Positions 1 through 9,168 of a stretch of DNA of 64,000 nucleotides are shown here, one piece after another. This stretch comes from Ilyomonas sp965277535 (GTDB taxonomy: Bacteria; Bacteroidota; Bacteroidia; Chitinophagales; Chitinophagaceae), in the NCBI GenBank assembly GCA_965277535.1, contig OZ255825.1:3348001-3412000 (forward strand), written 5' to 3'. The first letter of the stretch is position 1. Each line of letters starts with the position of its first letter. The translations under genes were made by a program, and so were the position numbers. A model generated the notes under the pieces. That model did no database searches. It had not been told where the DNA came from and saw only the letters and a list, made by a program, of their open reading frames with translations.

Positions 1-549
1 GTTACCATCATACATCTTTGGCCAGGCATGCGAAAAGTTATAACCTGCAAAATTCCAGTTGTCACCATTGTTGGGTGCGTTAAAGTGCATTTTCAAATCC
101 ATAGAGTCGGATGGACTTTTTGCATTGTTGTCGGCATAAAAGGTAGCGTTTCCCCAGAAGTTTTTTGAATTGGCAAATGCCAGAATACCAACTGCATGGC
201 TGTTATCTTTTTGCGCCATGGTTATGTTCATCCAGAACGATATGGTAAAGCTCGTAGCTTGTCCAAAGTCGTTGGCAGAAGGAAACGATACATAACCATT
301 TTTTGAACCGTTTAACTGTACTGCACTATCTGCAACGCCGGTACCGAACGAAGCATTGTTCAACACCCCAAAATTTGCGCGGATGCTATCAACAGCCGAG
401 CCATCAAAAGCAGCATAAAACTTAAGCGGACCGCCGGGAGGATTGGTGTCTTTTGGATAATCGCCAAGGGCAGGATGTTCAGGTTTGTTGCAGCTTCCAA
501 CAACAATTGCAAACGCAATTATCGTTGTTATATAATGTTTTAATTTCAT
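1..549 (-). CDS. LamG-like surface lipoprotein, partial (C-terminus outside window)
   Basis: The gene starts at 549 and runs off the left edge, so 183 codons are visible. The N-terminus is a lipoprotein signal (hydrophobic IIAFAIVVGS followed by Cys20), which suggests a surface-anchored lipoprotein. After a short Pro/Gly linker the protein has features of a concanavalin/LamG fold (FYAAFDGSAVDS near the start, later VQLNGSKNGYVSFPSAND and TSFTISFWMN). It lies 33 bp downstream of the SusD-like gene in the same direction, so it is probably the third gene of this PUL and binds glycan or helps process it. The exact family cannot be fixed without the C-terminus. Confidence 0.75.
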   Translation of the reverse strand, partial: MKLKHYITTIIAFAIVVGSCNKPEHPALGDYPKDTNPPGGPLKFYAAFDGSAVDSIRANFGVLNNASFGTGVADSAVQLNGSKNGYVSFPSANDFGQATSFTISFWMNITMAQKDNSHAVGILAFANSKNFWGNATFYADNNAKSPSDSMDLKMHFNAPNNGDNWNFAGYNFSHAWPKMYDGN

Positions 550-582
550 AGTTCTTTGTTTTAAAGATGAAGTACGAACGAA

Positions 583-2151
583 TTAATAATTTGGGTTTTG
601 CTGCAATACGCCTCCTGATAAATCAATAGCCGGTTGCGGTATAGGATACAAAGCATTTTTAGGTTGGTAACCCAAGCCGCCCAAAACACTTACTGCATCG
701 CCCCAGCGTACCAAATCATAAAAGCGGTAACCTTCCATAGCAAATTCAAAGCGCCGTTCATCTTTAATTGCCTGTCTCATTTGCGCCTGGCTTTGGAAAG
801 AAATATGAGGTAAAACTTTCGTAGGATCGCCACCTTCCCGCGCTCTGGCTCTCACTTGTTCCACCATGTTAACGGCAGTGGAAGTATCGCCCAATTCATT
901 CGAAGCTTCTGCCAGCATTAATAAAATATCAGCATAACGGATAATACGATGGTTAATCCAATCGGCGCCTCCATTGCTGTTAATCTGTCCTGTGTATGCC
1001 CGCATCGCGGGATCTGAATACACTTTCTTATTCCAATAAGGTTGGTCGAGAGCCGTACCCGGAGAATAAGGAGGGAGCGTGGCTCCATAACCGCCGGTTG
1101 CAGGGCCGCCATCAGACTTACCGGAATACAGGATAGTAGAAGATTTGCGAGGGTCGGTACTGTCCCAACTGCTTACCAAATTTTGGGTAGGCACGTTCCA
1201 GCCCCAGCCAAGGTTCCAGGTAGGAGTAGTTCCACCTTGTCGTACATTTTGCGAAGTGCCCCATGAGGAGCCATTGTTTGGTGTTCCATTCTGACCTACA
1301 TAAGCCTGCATTTCAAAAATAGATTCTACACTGTTCTTACCGGCTCCATTCAAACCATCAGCCCAGATGTCTTTGAAATGTGGCATTAAAGCATATTGGT
1401 TAGAAGCAATCACTTTATTGCAAAGTGCTGTTACCTGCGCCCAAGTGGAACGAAACAAAAAGGTTTGTGCCCATAAAGAATTGGCACTGCCGCTGGTTAG
1501 CCTGCCAGGGAAGGCGCTTTGGTTTGTGCCCGCTTTGTTCCAATTCGGAGGGAGATAAGCAGACGCCACCTGCAAATCAGAATCAATCAATGCATAAATG
1601 GCTGAAGCCGGAGATTTAGGTTTGATACCTTGCGTGGCAACAGTATAATAATAATTGATGAGCGGCACATCACCATACGCTTTAACCAATTCAAAATAAG
1701 AGTAAGCCCTGAAAAAACAAGCTTCACCCACATTGCGCAACGATGCTTCATCGGTAAGCTTCAACGAATCGGCATCGTGAATTTCGCGGTTGGCTAAATT
1801 AATCATATAGAAATGATCGTTCCAATAGGTGTCGGTTGCCCAATCATCTTTAGTGTACTTATAAGTTTCAAATTCGGCATTGATTTCAGCACCATCGGTT
1901 TGGCTGCTTCCTTTTTGCGCGTCATCATCCCGAACGCTGTGAAAGTCAATCCACGGAAGACTTGAAAAGCCTGCTGATGTTCTTAAAAAGCTATACAAAC
2001 CAAAGCTTTCCGATTCTAACAAGCCCTGGTTTAAATCGTTGAAAGTGGCCGTAAGCGGTTCGCGGTTTAAAAACTTTTTACATCCCGACAAAGCTGGCAA
2101 CAGCGGAAGCAATAACACCAGCCAACCCCATTTATTTTTTATTTGTTTCAT
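583..2151 (-). CDS. SusD/RagB-like nutrient-binding lipoprotein
   Basis: A 522-aa SusD-family lipoprotein: lipobox LSGC with Cys24, then the family start CKKFLNREPLT, an N-terminal TPR-like region (FFRAYSYFELVKAYGDVPLI) and the conserved C-terminal half (HRIIRYADILLMLAEASNE, then DERRFEFAMEGYRFYDLVRWG). SusD proteins form the lid over the SusC channel at the cell surface and capture oligosaccharide for import. It starts 19 bp after the SusC-like gene and is followed by the LamG lipoprotein, a normal PUL order. The substrate cannot be inferred from this protein. Confidence 0.95.
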   Translation of the reverse strand: MKQIKNKWGWLVLLLPLLPALSGCKKFLNREPLTATFNDLNQGLLESESFGLYSFLRTSAGFSSLPWIDFHSVRDDDAQKGSSQTDGAEINAEFETYKYTKDDWATDTYWNDHFYMINLANREIHDADSLKLTDEASLRNVGEACFFRAYSYFELVKAYGDVPLINYYYTVATQGIKPKSPASAIYALIDSDLQVASAYLPPNWNKAGTNQSAFPGRLTSGSANSLWAQTFLFRSTWAQVTALCNKVIASNQYALMPHFKDIWADGLNGAGKNSVESIFEMQAYVGQNGTPNNGSSWGTSQNVRQGGTTPTWNLGWGWNVPTQNLVSSWDSTDPRKSSTILYSGKSDGGPATGGYGATLPPYSPGTALDQPYWNKKVYSDPAMRAYTGQINSNGGADWINHRIIRYADILLMLAEASNELGDTSTAVNMVEQVRARAREGGDPTKVLPHISFQSQAQMRQAIKDERRFEFAMEGYRFYDLVRWGDAVSVLGGLGYQPKNALYPIPQPAIDLSGGVLQQNPNY

Positions 2152-2170
2152 ACAAAGTTTTTTCTAAAAA

Positions 2171-5100
2171 TTAAAAAGTTAAGTTCACACCAAAAGTGGT
2201 TACTACAGGTATGGCGCCGCCGCCGTTATCATAGCCAAAAGAAATAGCGCTACCCCCAAATTCGGGTGTGTAACCAGAGTTATTTTTAAACGTTTTTAAA
2301 TTTTGTACGTTAGCGTATAAGCGTAAATTTTTGATGTAGCGAATGCCTCTTGTAGAAAAGGTATAAGCCAGCTGCAGATTGCGGACGCGGAAATAGCTGC
2401 CATCTTCAATGCTGTAAGTGGAACCACTATAATTTACTCTGTCTCCCCCGCTAATGATAGGAACCCAGTTGGACGTTCCTGCTCCATGCCACCTGTTCAA
2501 TGCAAAGGCAGGATAATTCACACGCTGAAAAGGCGATTCCAAAGCACCCCATAAGCGATACACTTGATTGCCATACACGCCGCCAAAATCAGAGCTTAAA
2601 GCGAAGCGTTTGTAACTCAGATTGATGGAAAAGCCATACGTGAATTTCGGTGTTGGATTGCCAATGTACGTTCTGTCGGAAGCATTGATAACACCATCAC
2701 CGTTCACATCTTTGTATTTTAAATCACCAGGACGCACAGCACCTAAAGAAGCTTCGCTGGGCGATTTTAAAATGTCGGCATAGCTTTGAAACACGCCTGT
2801 AACAATATAACCCTTGAAATAACCAATTGGTTCGCCGGCTTTAAATTCGCTGATGGCTTCGCCATTATTAGCCTGGGTAATATCGAGAATTCCATTCGGA
2901 ACATCAGCCGCTACACTCAGCACCTTGTTTTTTAAGAAAGTAATGTTACCGCCAACATTCAAATTGAAATCTCTACCGAAGTTTTGGTTCCAGCTTGCTG
3001 CAAATTCTTCACCCCAGTTTCTGATGCTGCCGCCATTAATCAGTTCATCAGGAAGTCCTAAGGCAGCCCGGCTTACATAGGTCATGAGGTTGTTGGTTGT
3101 CTTATTAAAATAAGTGCCTTCAAAGTGCAAACGGTTAGTAAAGGCATTCAGTTCTACACCTGCTTCCCAAGCATTTACAGTTTCCCATTTTAAATTAGGG
3201 CTCGGGGTGTAAGCAGGTTGTGCCGCAACATTTAAATTGGTGCCGAAAACTGCAGTTGAATTGGCATCTGTTTTAATGTTAGGATAAGCAGGATAAGGCA
3301 GCGGGTTGCCATACTGATCAGATGTGGTTTGGTTGCCCAATACACCAACCGAACCTTTTACTTTTAAGAAATCGAACACTTTTTGATTTGCCATAAAATC
3401 TTCTTTCGTAACATCCCATGCCGCACCTGCTGCCCAAAATTGCTGATTGCGGTTTTTAGGCGCTATTTGCGAAGAAGCATCATTACGGAATGAACCGTTT
3501 AAATAATACTTGTTTTTGTAATTATACAAAACCCTTCCTAATAAAGAAACTGTAGAATATTCGCTTTGCGAAGAATTGGCCAGAGATGTATTAGGATCGG
3601 CTATGCCATTGGTAATGTACCACAATCTTGGGTCGTCAGGAATAGGAGCACCTGAAGCGGAATTGGACTGTTTAGCAGTGGCTCCTCTATTAAAATTGCC
3701 GAAATAGTAAGTGGTAAAACCTGCGGTTGCTGTTAGGTTATGGTCGCCAAAACCTTTTCTAAACGTAAGAATATGGTCTTGCTGAAACTTACGATAGGTT
3801 TGATCGTTTTCTGTAACTGATGTGGTTGACGTATATAAATACGGCTCGTTATTCAAAGGGTTGTAAGCATAATACAACGGTGTGTATTGACGACTGTTTA
3901 CATTGCTGATATCACCATAAAATGTAGAGCGGAACGTAAGATACTTTAAAAAGGTAACTTCTCCATACACGCTTCCCACCTCACGGTATTCATATTTTAA
4001 AAATTTGTTCCAGGTATTTTGTATTCCTATCAATGGATTCACTACACCCGAATTTTGTAGGGCAGTAACTAACCCTGAGTATAAATTTTCAGTGATGGTA
4101 TCAGTGCCGTAAGGGTTAGCTACACGGAAGGGTTTTGTACCTGCTGATACTTGCGGCATTACCTGCCTTGCCTCATTTAAAATACTGCTATTTACATCGT
4201 TGGCTGTAGTATAAGGATCATGTTGCCGGCTTACCACGATGTTAGCACCGAGCTTGATGTTTTTTGAAACGTGCAATTCATCGTTTAACGATAAATTTAA
4301 ACGTTGCAGTTCTTCATGCTTAATAATGCCCTGATCAAGCGTATAACCCAAACCAAAGCTAACCCTGTTTTTATCCGTACCTGATTGTACCGTTAAGTTA
4401 TTATTGGTGTACTGGCCTGTTCTTGTTACCGCTTTTATCCAGTCGGTATTTGCGGTTAAGCCTGAAAGCTTGGGACGGGCGGTATCAGGAACATTGTTGT
4501 TATCGTTTTCTTCGTTAAATAGGGTAGTAAATCCATTAGCATCCACCACTTTTATTCTGTCAACTAAATTTTTAAAGCCGTAAGTAGAATTAAAGTTCAC
4601 AATGGTTTGTCCGGCTCTTGCCTGCTTCGTTGTAATTACAATAGCGCCGGTTGCTCCCTTTACACCAAAAATAGCAAGCGAAGAAGGATCTTTCAAAATT
4701 TCGATGGATTCAATGTCGTTCGGATTTAAGTAGTCTATATTATCATTCAAAATACCATCTACCACATACAAAGGATGCACCTGGCCAATGCTTACTGTAC
4801 CTCTGATTCTAATATCGGGCGCTGCGCCCGGCGTTCCATTATTCACCACCGATAACCCCGCCACTTTGCTTTGCAGCGAAGCTACCGGGTTAGAGTTTGG
4901 CTTGTCGGCAACTACTTTACCATCAATCTTTACAATGGAGCCGGTAAGGTCTCTTTTGTTAGCAACACCATAACCAATTACCACCACATCACTCAGGGTT
5001 GTGCGGCCTGAAGAAAGTTTTACATCAAGGTTGGTTCTGCCATTAATAGCGACGCTGGTATCGGTGTAGCCAACATAGCTGAAAAGCAGCGTGGCACTGG

Positions 5101-5332
5101 CTGGTGCACTAATGCTAAAGTCGCCAGCACTGTTTGTTGCTGTACCGATTTTCGATTTTTGTACTTGCACCGAAACGCCATTCAGTGGCTGGTTGTTTTC
5201 GTCAACCACACGGCCTGTTACCTGCACATTGGTTTGTGCGCGGGCTGCAAAATTTACACATAAAAAAACAGAGAGCAGCGCAAGCGATACCACATTTCGC
5301 ACGCGCAGAACTTTACGTACACATTGGTTCAT
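2171..5332 (-). CDS. SusC/RagA-like TonB-linked outer-membrane transporter
   Basis: A 1053-aa SusC-family protein. The signal peptide spans residues 1-33 (ends FAARAQ). A carboxypeptidase-regulatory-like domain covers about 36-108 (VTGRVVDENNQPLNGVSV). The SusC motif DVVVIGYG is at about 115-122, followed by the plug (SLQSKVAGLSVV, RIRGTVSIG, PLYVVDGI, ILKDPSSLAIFGVKGATGAI) and a long C-terminal beta barrel ending in an aromatic residue (FGVNLTF). It imports oligosaccharides across the outer membrane with TonB energy and pairs with the SusD gene 19 bp downstream. No sigma/anti-sigma or hybrid two-component regulator is visible next to it. Confidence 0.96.
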   Translation of the reverse strand: MNQCVRKVLRVRNVVSLALLSVFLCVNFAARAQTNVQVTGRVVDENNQPLNGVSVQVQKSKIGTATNSAGDFSISAPASATLLFSYVGYTDTSVAINGRTNLDVKLSSGRTTLSDVVVIGYGVANKRDLTGSIVKIDGKVVADKPNSNPVASLQSKVAGLSVVNNGTPGAAPDIRIRGTVSIGQVHPLYVVDGILNDNIDYLNPNDIESIEILKDPSSLAIFGVKGATGAIVITTKQARAGQTIVNFNSTYGFKNLVDRIKVVDANGFTTLFNEENDNNNVPDTARPKLSGLTANTDWIKAVTRTGQYTNNNLTVQSGTDKNRVSFGLGYTLDQGIIKHEELQRLNLSLNDELHVSKNIKLGANIVVSRQHDPYTTANDVNSSILNEARQVMPQVSAGTKPFRVANPYGTDTITENLYSGLVTALQNSGVVNPLIGIQNTWNKFLKYEYREVGSVYGEVTFLKYLTFRSTFYGDISNVNSRQYTPLYYAYNPLNNEPYLYTSTTSVTENDQTYRKFQQDHILTFRKGFGDHNLTATAGFTTYYFGNFNRGATAKQSNSASGAPIPDDPRLWYITNGIADPNTSLANSSQSEYSTVSLLGRVLYNYKNKYYLNGSFRNDASSQIAPKNRNQQFWAAGAAWDVTKEDFMANQKVFDFLKVKGSVGVLGNQTTSDQYGNPLPYPAYPNIKTDANSTAVFGTNLNVAAQPAYTPSPNLKWETVNAWEAGVELNAFTNRLHFEGTYFNKTTNNLMTYVSRAALGLPDELINGGSIRNWGEEFAASWNQNFGRDFNLNVGGNITFLKNKVLSVAADVPNGILDITQANNGEAISEFKAGEPIGYFKGYIVTGVFQSYADILKSPSEASLGAVRPGDLKYKDVNGDGVINASDRTYIGNPTPKFTYGFSINLSYKRFALSSDFGGVYGNQVYRLWGALESPFQRVNYPAFALNRWHGAGTSNWVPIISGGDRVNYSGSTYSIEDGSYFRVRNLQLAYTFSTRGIRYIKNLRLYANVQNLKTFKNNSGYTPEFGGSAISFGYDNGGGAIPVVTTFGVNLTF

Positions 5333-5445
5333 ACGATTCAGGTTTTGTATTTGAAAAAGCTATTCGATGTTGGCAGTCAGCAATCACTTGTTAGTTTGTG
5401 ATGCAATCGTTCTTCCTTTTGTTTTTGTTCAAAAATTAGCGACAA

Positions 5446-5453
5446 CAAATATA
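5446..5453 (-). promoter_or_regulatory. Candidate -7 element for the SusC operon
   Basis: The minus strand reads TATATTTG here, an exact match to the Bacteroidota -7 consensus TAnnTTTG. It lies about 110 bp before the SusC start, leaving a leader of roughly 100 nt. No clear TTTG -33 element was found at the expected spacing, so this is a candidate only. Confidence 0.45.
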
Positions 5454-5616
5454 CAGGCGTTAAAAAAAAGAAAAAATATTTTCCATAAACAAGCTTCGTT
5501 ACATTAGCAGCATAGAATGTTTGCTGATATTACTATTCTGAAACAAAGACCAAGTATTGCATTGAAATGCTGCTTCCTTTTCCTTTGTTTCTTTTATCTT
5601 GTTTTACAGCTATTTG

Positions 5617-5730
5617 TTTCACCTTTTCTTTCTTCTATTTTCGCACTCCAAATTCTATTGGCTGATGAAATTGTCTCTGCAACGTCCGGTTGCTTTTATT
5701 GATTTGGAAACAACCGGTATTAACTTGATT
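5617..5730. repeat. Left copy of a diverged direct repeat shared with the exonuclease 5' end
   Basis: About 114 bp here align with 8276-8390, covering the leader (shared TTTCACCTTTTCTTTC and TATTTTCGCA) and the first 22 codons of the exonuclease gene. Within those codons nine bases differ. Every change is synonymous except the last codon (Ile versus Val). The two copies flank the block that carries the T9SS-exported protein. Confidence 0.8.
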
Positions 5731-5814
5731 GGTTCAAGCATTGCCTCACAAAGAAGATCATACGGTGAAATAATAATTTATCTTATCGGATCACCCTCTC
5801 TGAGTTTAAGATAA
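5665..5814 (+). pseudogene. 5' fragment of a DnaQ-like exonuclease gene
   Basis: From ATG 5665 the reading matches the N-terminus of the intact exonuclease at 8325 for about 21 residues (MKLSLQRPVAFIDLETTGIN), including the first catalytic motif DLETTG. It then continues with unrelated sequence to a stop at 5814. The second and third exonuclease motifs are absent, so it cannot encode an active enzyme. Its codons differ from the intact copy almost only at synonymous sites. It therefore looks like the remnant of a separate, diverged allele and not a recent duplicate. Confidence 0.75.
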
Positions 5815-6206
5815 CTTATAAAATGAGTTGAAGTCTTCATATTAATAATCAGGACTTTTAAGAAGTAGGATAAACATAGTAGTATTTGTTTTGCTTACAT
5901 TATTTTATCAATTGTCATACAAAATTTAGGTATTGGGTATTCAACCTTCTATTTCACATTTATACCAATACAGTTTTATGGATTATCTTAATTTAAACGA
6001 GACTATGCTGCTGAAGGTTACCATGTAATGAGGTGATATTTTTTCCCAATTTATTGAAGCTGATTTATTGATTTATTGTTTGAAAAGGAGAAGAAGTGTC
6101 TTTAAGGAAGTGTTATGTTTTGAAAGGGAGTATTTTGCACATGTCGCAGAGAGGACTATTGACTATGCACCGTACCGTACTTATTGAGAAATATTGATGG
6201 TAGTTG

Positions 6207-6236
6207 AAAAGGCTCACCGTATCGGTGAGCCTTTTT
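6207..6236. terminator. Intrinsic terminator, probably bidirectional
   Basis: A perfect inverted repeat with 13-bp arms around AAAAGGCTCACCG and a very short loop, with T-rich flanks on both strands. It lies 12 bp after the stop of the minus-strand T9SS gene and is well placed to end its transcription. Confidence 0.85.
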
Positions 6237-6248
6237 ATAATCTGAAAA

Positions 6249-8018
6249 CTATTTTTTAATAAGTAAAGATTTATTAACCCATCTATTCCCGTCAAATATC
6301 GAAACTGTATAAGTCCCTGAATGAAGATCTTCTATCGATAATCTGATACTCGAAAGTCCTTGTTGGTATTGAGCTATCTTCTTGGTATTACCCATAAGAT
6401 CAACTATTCTAATCGCGTAAAACTTTGTATTCACTTTTGAGTCTTTATCCATAGCAATAGTTACAGAACTATATGCAGGATTCGGAGACGCTGTAAAAGA
6501 AGCTGAACTGGAATAATAAAACACTAACGAACTATTGCTAGTTCCGCAATTATTTGTTGTAACTAAATTAAACTGTATGTTGCTACTACTATTTGCAGGG
6601 TTAAAAGTAAAATTTGCTGTTCCTGAACCCGTATTTTGCCAAGTTGCATTTATGGAAGAATTTTCAGTGAAAGTGTATTGATTATTATTAGGAAAAGCCA
6701 TTGACACATAACACGTTGTAGAATTGGTTGTGCTCACTGTTCCTGTTATAGTTTTTGATTTAGTTTGAAGCGTATATGCTCCGTTATTTGCCGCTTGAGG
6801 AGTTCCAAACGTAATGTCCTTTCTTATTTGTATTTCCTCTCCAGAACCGCAAGCATTTATTGTTCCTGCAAGCAAAGAAACATTTCCATTCCCATTTTTA
6901 TTTAAAGTTGCACTATTTCCAGAAGGTGTTAATGTATATATATTTTGTAAAGGAAGTTGGTAAGAATTACCGCCAACAACAGGTGCCGCAATAGACCAAG
7001 TTACTTGAGATGCAACAGGATTACCATTTACAAACATAGAGTAGTTACTTGAAGACCCGCAAATTGTTGATGATCCGGATATTGAGTAAAGGGGCTGTTG
7101 AGTAGTTTGAACAACCATCGGTGAAGGTAAAGAAGTAAAAATAGTTCCGTTAATATTTGTGGTTACAGTTATCGGAGTAGGTCTAATATTTCCAACACTT
7201 GTTAAATTCAGAGTTGGTGTTGTTGTAACAATAGTACTAGGCGCAGGCAAATTTTGATATTTCCATGCATTATTTGCTCCTAAATTCCAAGTGTACTGAG
7301 TAACACCTGCCACATTGTTATTGTTCACTGCAGTTACGGTAACAGAAGTAGGCTGTAAGCAATTTGTTGTGATTGTTGAAATTGAGAATGGTGGAGTTTC
7401 AACAATTGTTAATTTTGTTATTAATACCTGTTGTGATGTAGACTGGCCATATGCAGGTTGTGCCAAAAATTCTATATAGTTGTAATCTGCAGCTGATACT
7501 GTACTATTTAAAATGGGATACTCATATTGCGTACTTAACCCTACCAGTGAGTTAGGGTAATTACTATAAAGATTGTTATCTGCTGCAAGTAAGGTACTAC
7601 AATTTGTTTGGCTAGCCTCAGGTGATCTATTATTGTTTGTAGTAAATCTCATAAGGAGAGAACCAGCAGCGTTCACACCAGACACATCTACTTCATATTT
7701 GTAATATTTCTTTATTGGATATGCAATACTATACGCTGAAACATATTGATAAAAAACTTGATTAATATATTTACCTTCACAAGCTACACCTAAGCCATAT
7801 ACAGTACTTGTGTTGACTCCATAAAAACTGTAGTCAACGTATCCTTTTGTAGTTGTATGCACATAACCTCCAACTGATATTCCAGTTGCATATAGATTAC
7901 ATATACTACTATTCGGATTGGATGTGTAATCAAACGTAGTTAATACTGCTTGAGCGCACAAATGAAAGCTAGAATTTAAAATAAAAATGAATAATAAATA
8001 AAGAGCAGACTTTTTCAT
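6249..8018 (-). CDS. Secreted protein with T9SS type A sorting domain
   Basis: About 589 aa from ATG 8018, chosen because MKKSALYLLFIFILN starts a clean signal peptide ending HLCAQ. The middle is Ser/Thr/Asn-rich, beta-rich and low in charge, with PKD/Ig-like stretches (SGSSTICGSSSNYSM, then NACGSGEE). The last 80 residues are a T9SS type A sorting domain (FTASPNPAYSSVTIAM, LMGNTKKIAQ, SGTYTVSIFDG, LLIKK). The protein should cross the outer membrane by the type IX system and end up on the surface or outside the cell. The gene is more AT-rich than its neighbours and lies between the two copies of the exonuclease 5' end, so it was probably acquired. Its specific function is unknown. Confidence 0.85.
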   Translation of the reverse strand: MKKSALYLLFIFILNSSFHLCAQAVLTTFDYTSNPNSSICNLYATGISVGGYVHTTTKGYVDYSFYGVNTSTVYGLGVACEGKYINQVFYQYVSAYSIAYPIKKYYKYEVDVSGVNAAGSLLMRFTTNNNRSPEASQTNCSTLLAADNNLYSNYPNSLVGLSTQYEYPILNSTVSAADYNYIEFLAQPAYGQSTSQQVLITKLTIVETPPFSISTITTNCLQPTSVTVTAVNNNNVAGVTQYTWNLGANNAWKYQNLPAPSTIVTTTPTLNLTSVGNIRPTPITVTTNINGTIFTSLPSPMVVQTTQQPLYSISGSSTICGSSSNYSMFVNGNPVASQVTWSIAAPVVGGNSYQLPLQNIYTLTPSGNSATLNKNGNGNVSLLAGTINACGSGEEIQIRKDITFGTPQAANNGAYTLQTKSKTITGTVSTTNSTTCYVSMAFPNNNQYTFTENSSINATWQNTGSGTANFTFNPANSSSNIQFNLVTTNNCGTSNSSLVFYYSSSASFTASPNPAYSSVTIAMDKDSKVNTKFYAIRIVDLMGNTKKIAQYQQGLSSIRLSIEDLHSGTYTVSIFDGNRWVNKSLLIKK

Positions 8019-8275
8019 ATTGTTTTTAATATACAATTTTAAGAATTTTTTTAATTAAAAATTAAGAATTTTCTTATTGTTTTTCAAACTTATTTTTACC
8101 ATCAACGAGGAAAAAATAGTTCGAGCTCTTAAGTCATATTTAGGAGATATGATTTACACACATACCATTTTGTGTGAAATTTTAAAAACTGATAAACATG
8201 CTATCTAAGATTTTAACCGTTAGTTTAAACCTGATCAATTTTGAAGAGCAGCTATTTCTATTTCCAATTCATCCA

Positions 8276-8390
8276 TTTCACCTTTTCTTTCCTTTATTTT
8301 CGCATCCTGTAATTGTATTAGCTGATGAAATTGTCTCTGCAACGCCCGGTTGCTTTTATTGATTTGGAAACCACAGGCATCAATCTCGTT
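8276..8390. repeat. Right copy of the diverged direct repeat (intact exonuclease 5' end)
   Basis: Partner of 5617-5730, and includes the leader and first 22 codons of the intact exonuclease gene. The offset between the two start codons is 2660 bp. The stretch between the T9SS gene start and this repeat (8019-8275) is AT-rich and holds no gene that I can support. Confidence 0.8.
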
Positions 8391-9095
8391 ACCGACAGGA
8401 TTGTTGAAGTTGCCATTATTAAAATTCTTCCCAACGGAACAAGAGCCGTGAAGCGCAAACTTATCAACCCACAAATGCCCATTCCGCAAATTGTGATTGA
8501 CATTCATGGCATCACCGATGAGATGGTGAAAGATGCACCCGTTTTTAAACAGGTTGCCAACGAAATCAAACAGTTTTTAGACAACTGCGATATTGCCGGT
8601 TACAATAGCAACCGCTTTGATATTCCAATGCTGATAGAAGAGTTTTTGCGCTGCAATCTGGCCTTTAATATGGATGGTCGCAAACTGATTGATGTTCAAA
8701 AAATATTTCATCAGATGGAACAGCGAACGTTGAGTGCCGCCTATAAATTTTACTGCGAAAAAGAACTGATGGGTGCGCATGGCGCCGAAGTGGATGCAAC
8801 TGCCACCTTTGAAATTTTAGAAGCGCAGATTGAACGTTATCCTAACCTTGGCAACACTGCCGAAAGTATTTGTAAAATTTGCGGAGAAGAAGATACGATT
8901 GATTTTTCGCGGCGTTTGATAAATGTAGATGGCGTTCCCACTTACAACTTTGGCAAGCACAAAGGCAAAGCTATAAAGGAAGTGATGAAGATGGAACCGC
9001 AATATTACGATTGGGTAATGCGTGGCGAATTTACATTGCATACCAAACAAAAGCTATCAGAGATTGTAAACCGCATTTTGCTAAAAAAATTGTAA
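8325..9095 (+). CDS. DnaQ-like 3'-5' exonuclease
   Basis: A 256-aa DEDD-type exonuclease related to the epsilon proofreading subunit of DNA polymerase III. Exo I is FIDLETTGIN (residues 11-20), Exo II includes the aspartate of AGYNSNRFDIPML, and Exo III is the HGAEVDATATFEIL block. A C-terminal segment after about residue 190 carries a FGKHKGKAIKEV motif seen in many Bacteroidota homologues. It probably trims 3' DNA ends in repair or editing. The leader carries TATTTTCGCA, similar to a -7 promoter element. It is followed 73 bp later by the glycosyltransferase. Confidence 0.9.
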   Translation: MKLSLQRPVAFIDLETTGINLVTDRIVEVAIIKILPNGTRAVKRKLINPQMPIPQIVIDIHGITDEMVKDAPVFKQVANEIKQFLDNCDIAGYNSNRFDIPMLIEEFLRCNLAFNMDGRKLIDVQKIFHQMEQRTLSAAYKFYCEKELMGAHGAEVDATATFEILEAQIERYPNLGNTAESICKICGEEDTIDFSRRLINVDGVPTYNFGKHKGKAIKEVMKMEPQYYDWVMRGEFTLHTKQKLSEIVNRILLKKL

Positions 9096-9168
9096 AGAAT
9101 TTTTTTTGCTGTAATGTTGCTTTTTCGCTTTGTTTTCATTAGTATTTTGCTTTATTAAACTCATTGTT

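Noticed and set aside
5517..5702. Frames in the 5.5-5.7 kb region
   Set aside because: They overlap the exonuclease fragment and its leader in other frames and are Phe/Leu-rich by AT bias, with no domain.
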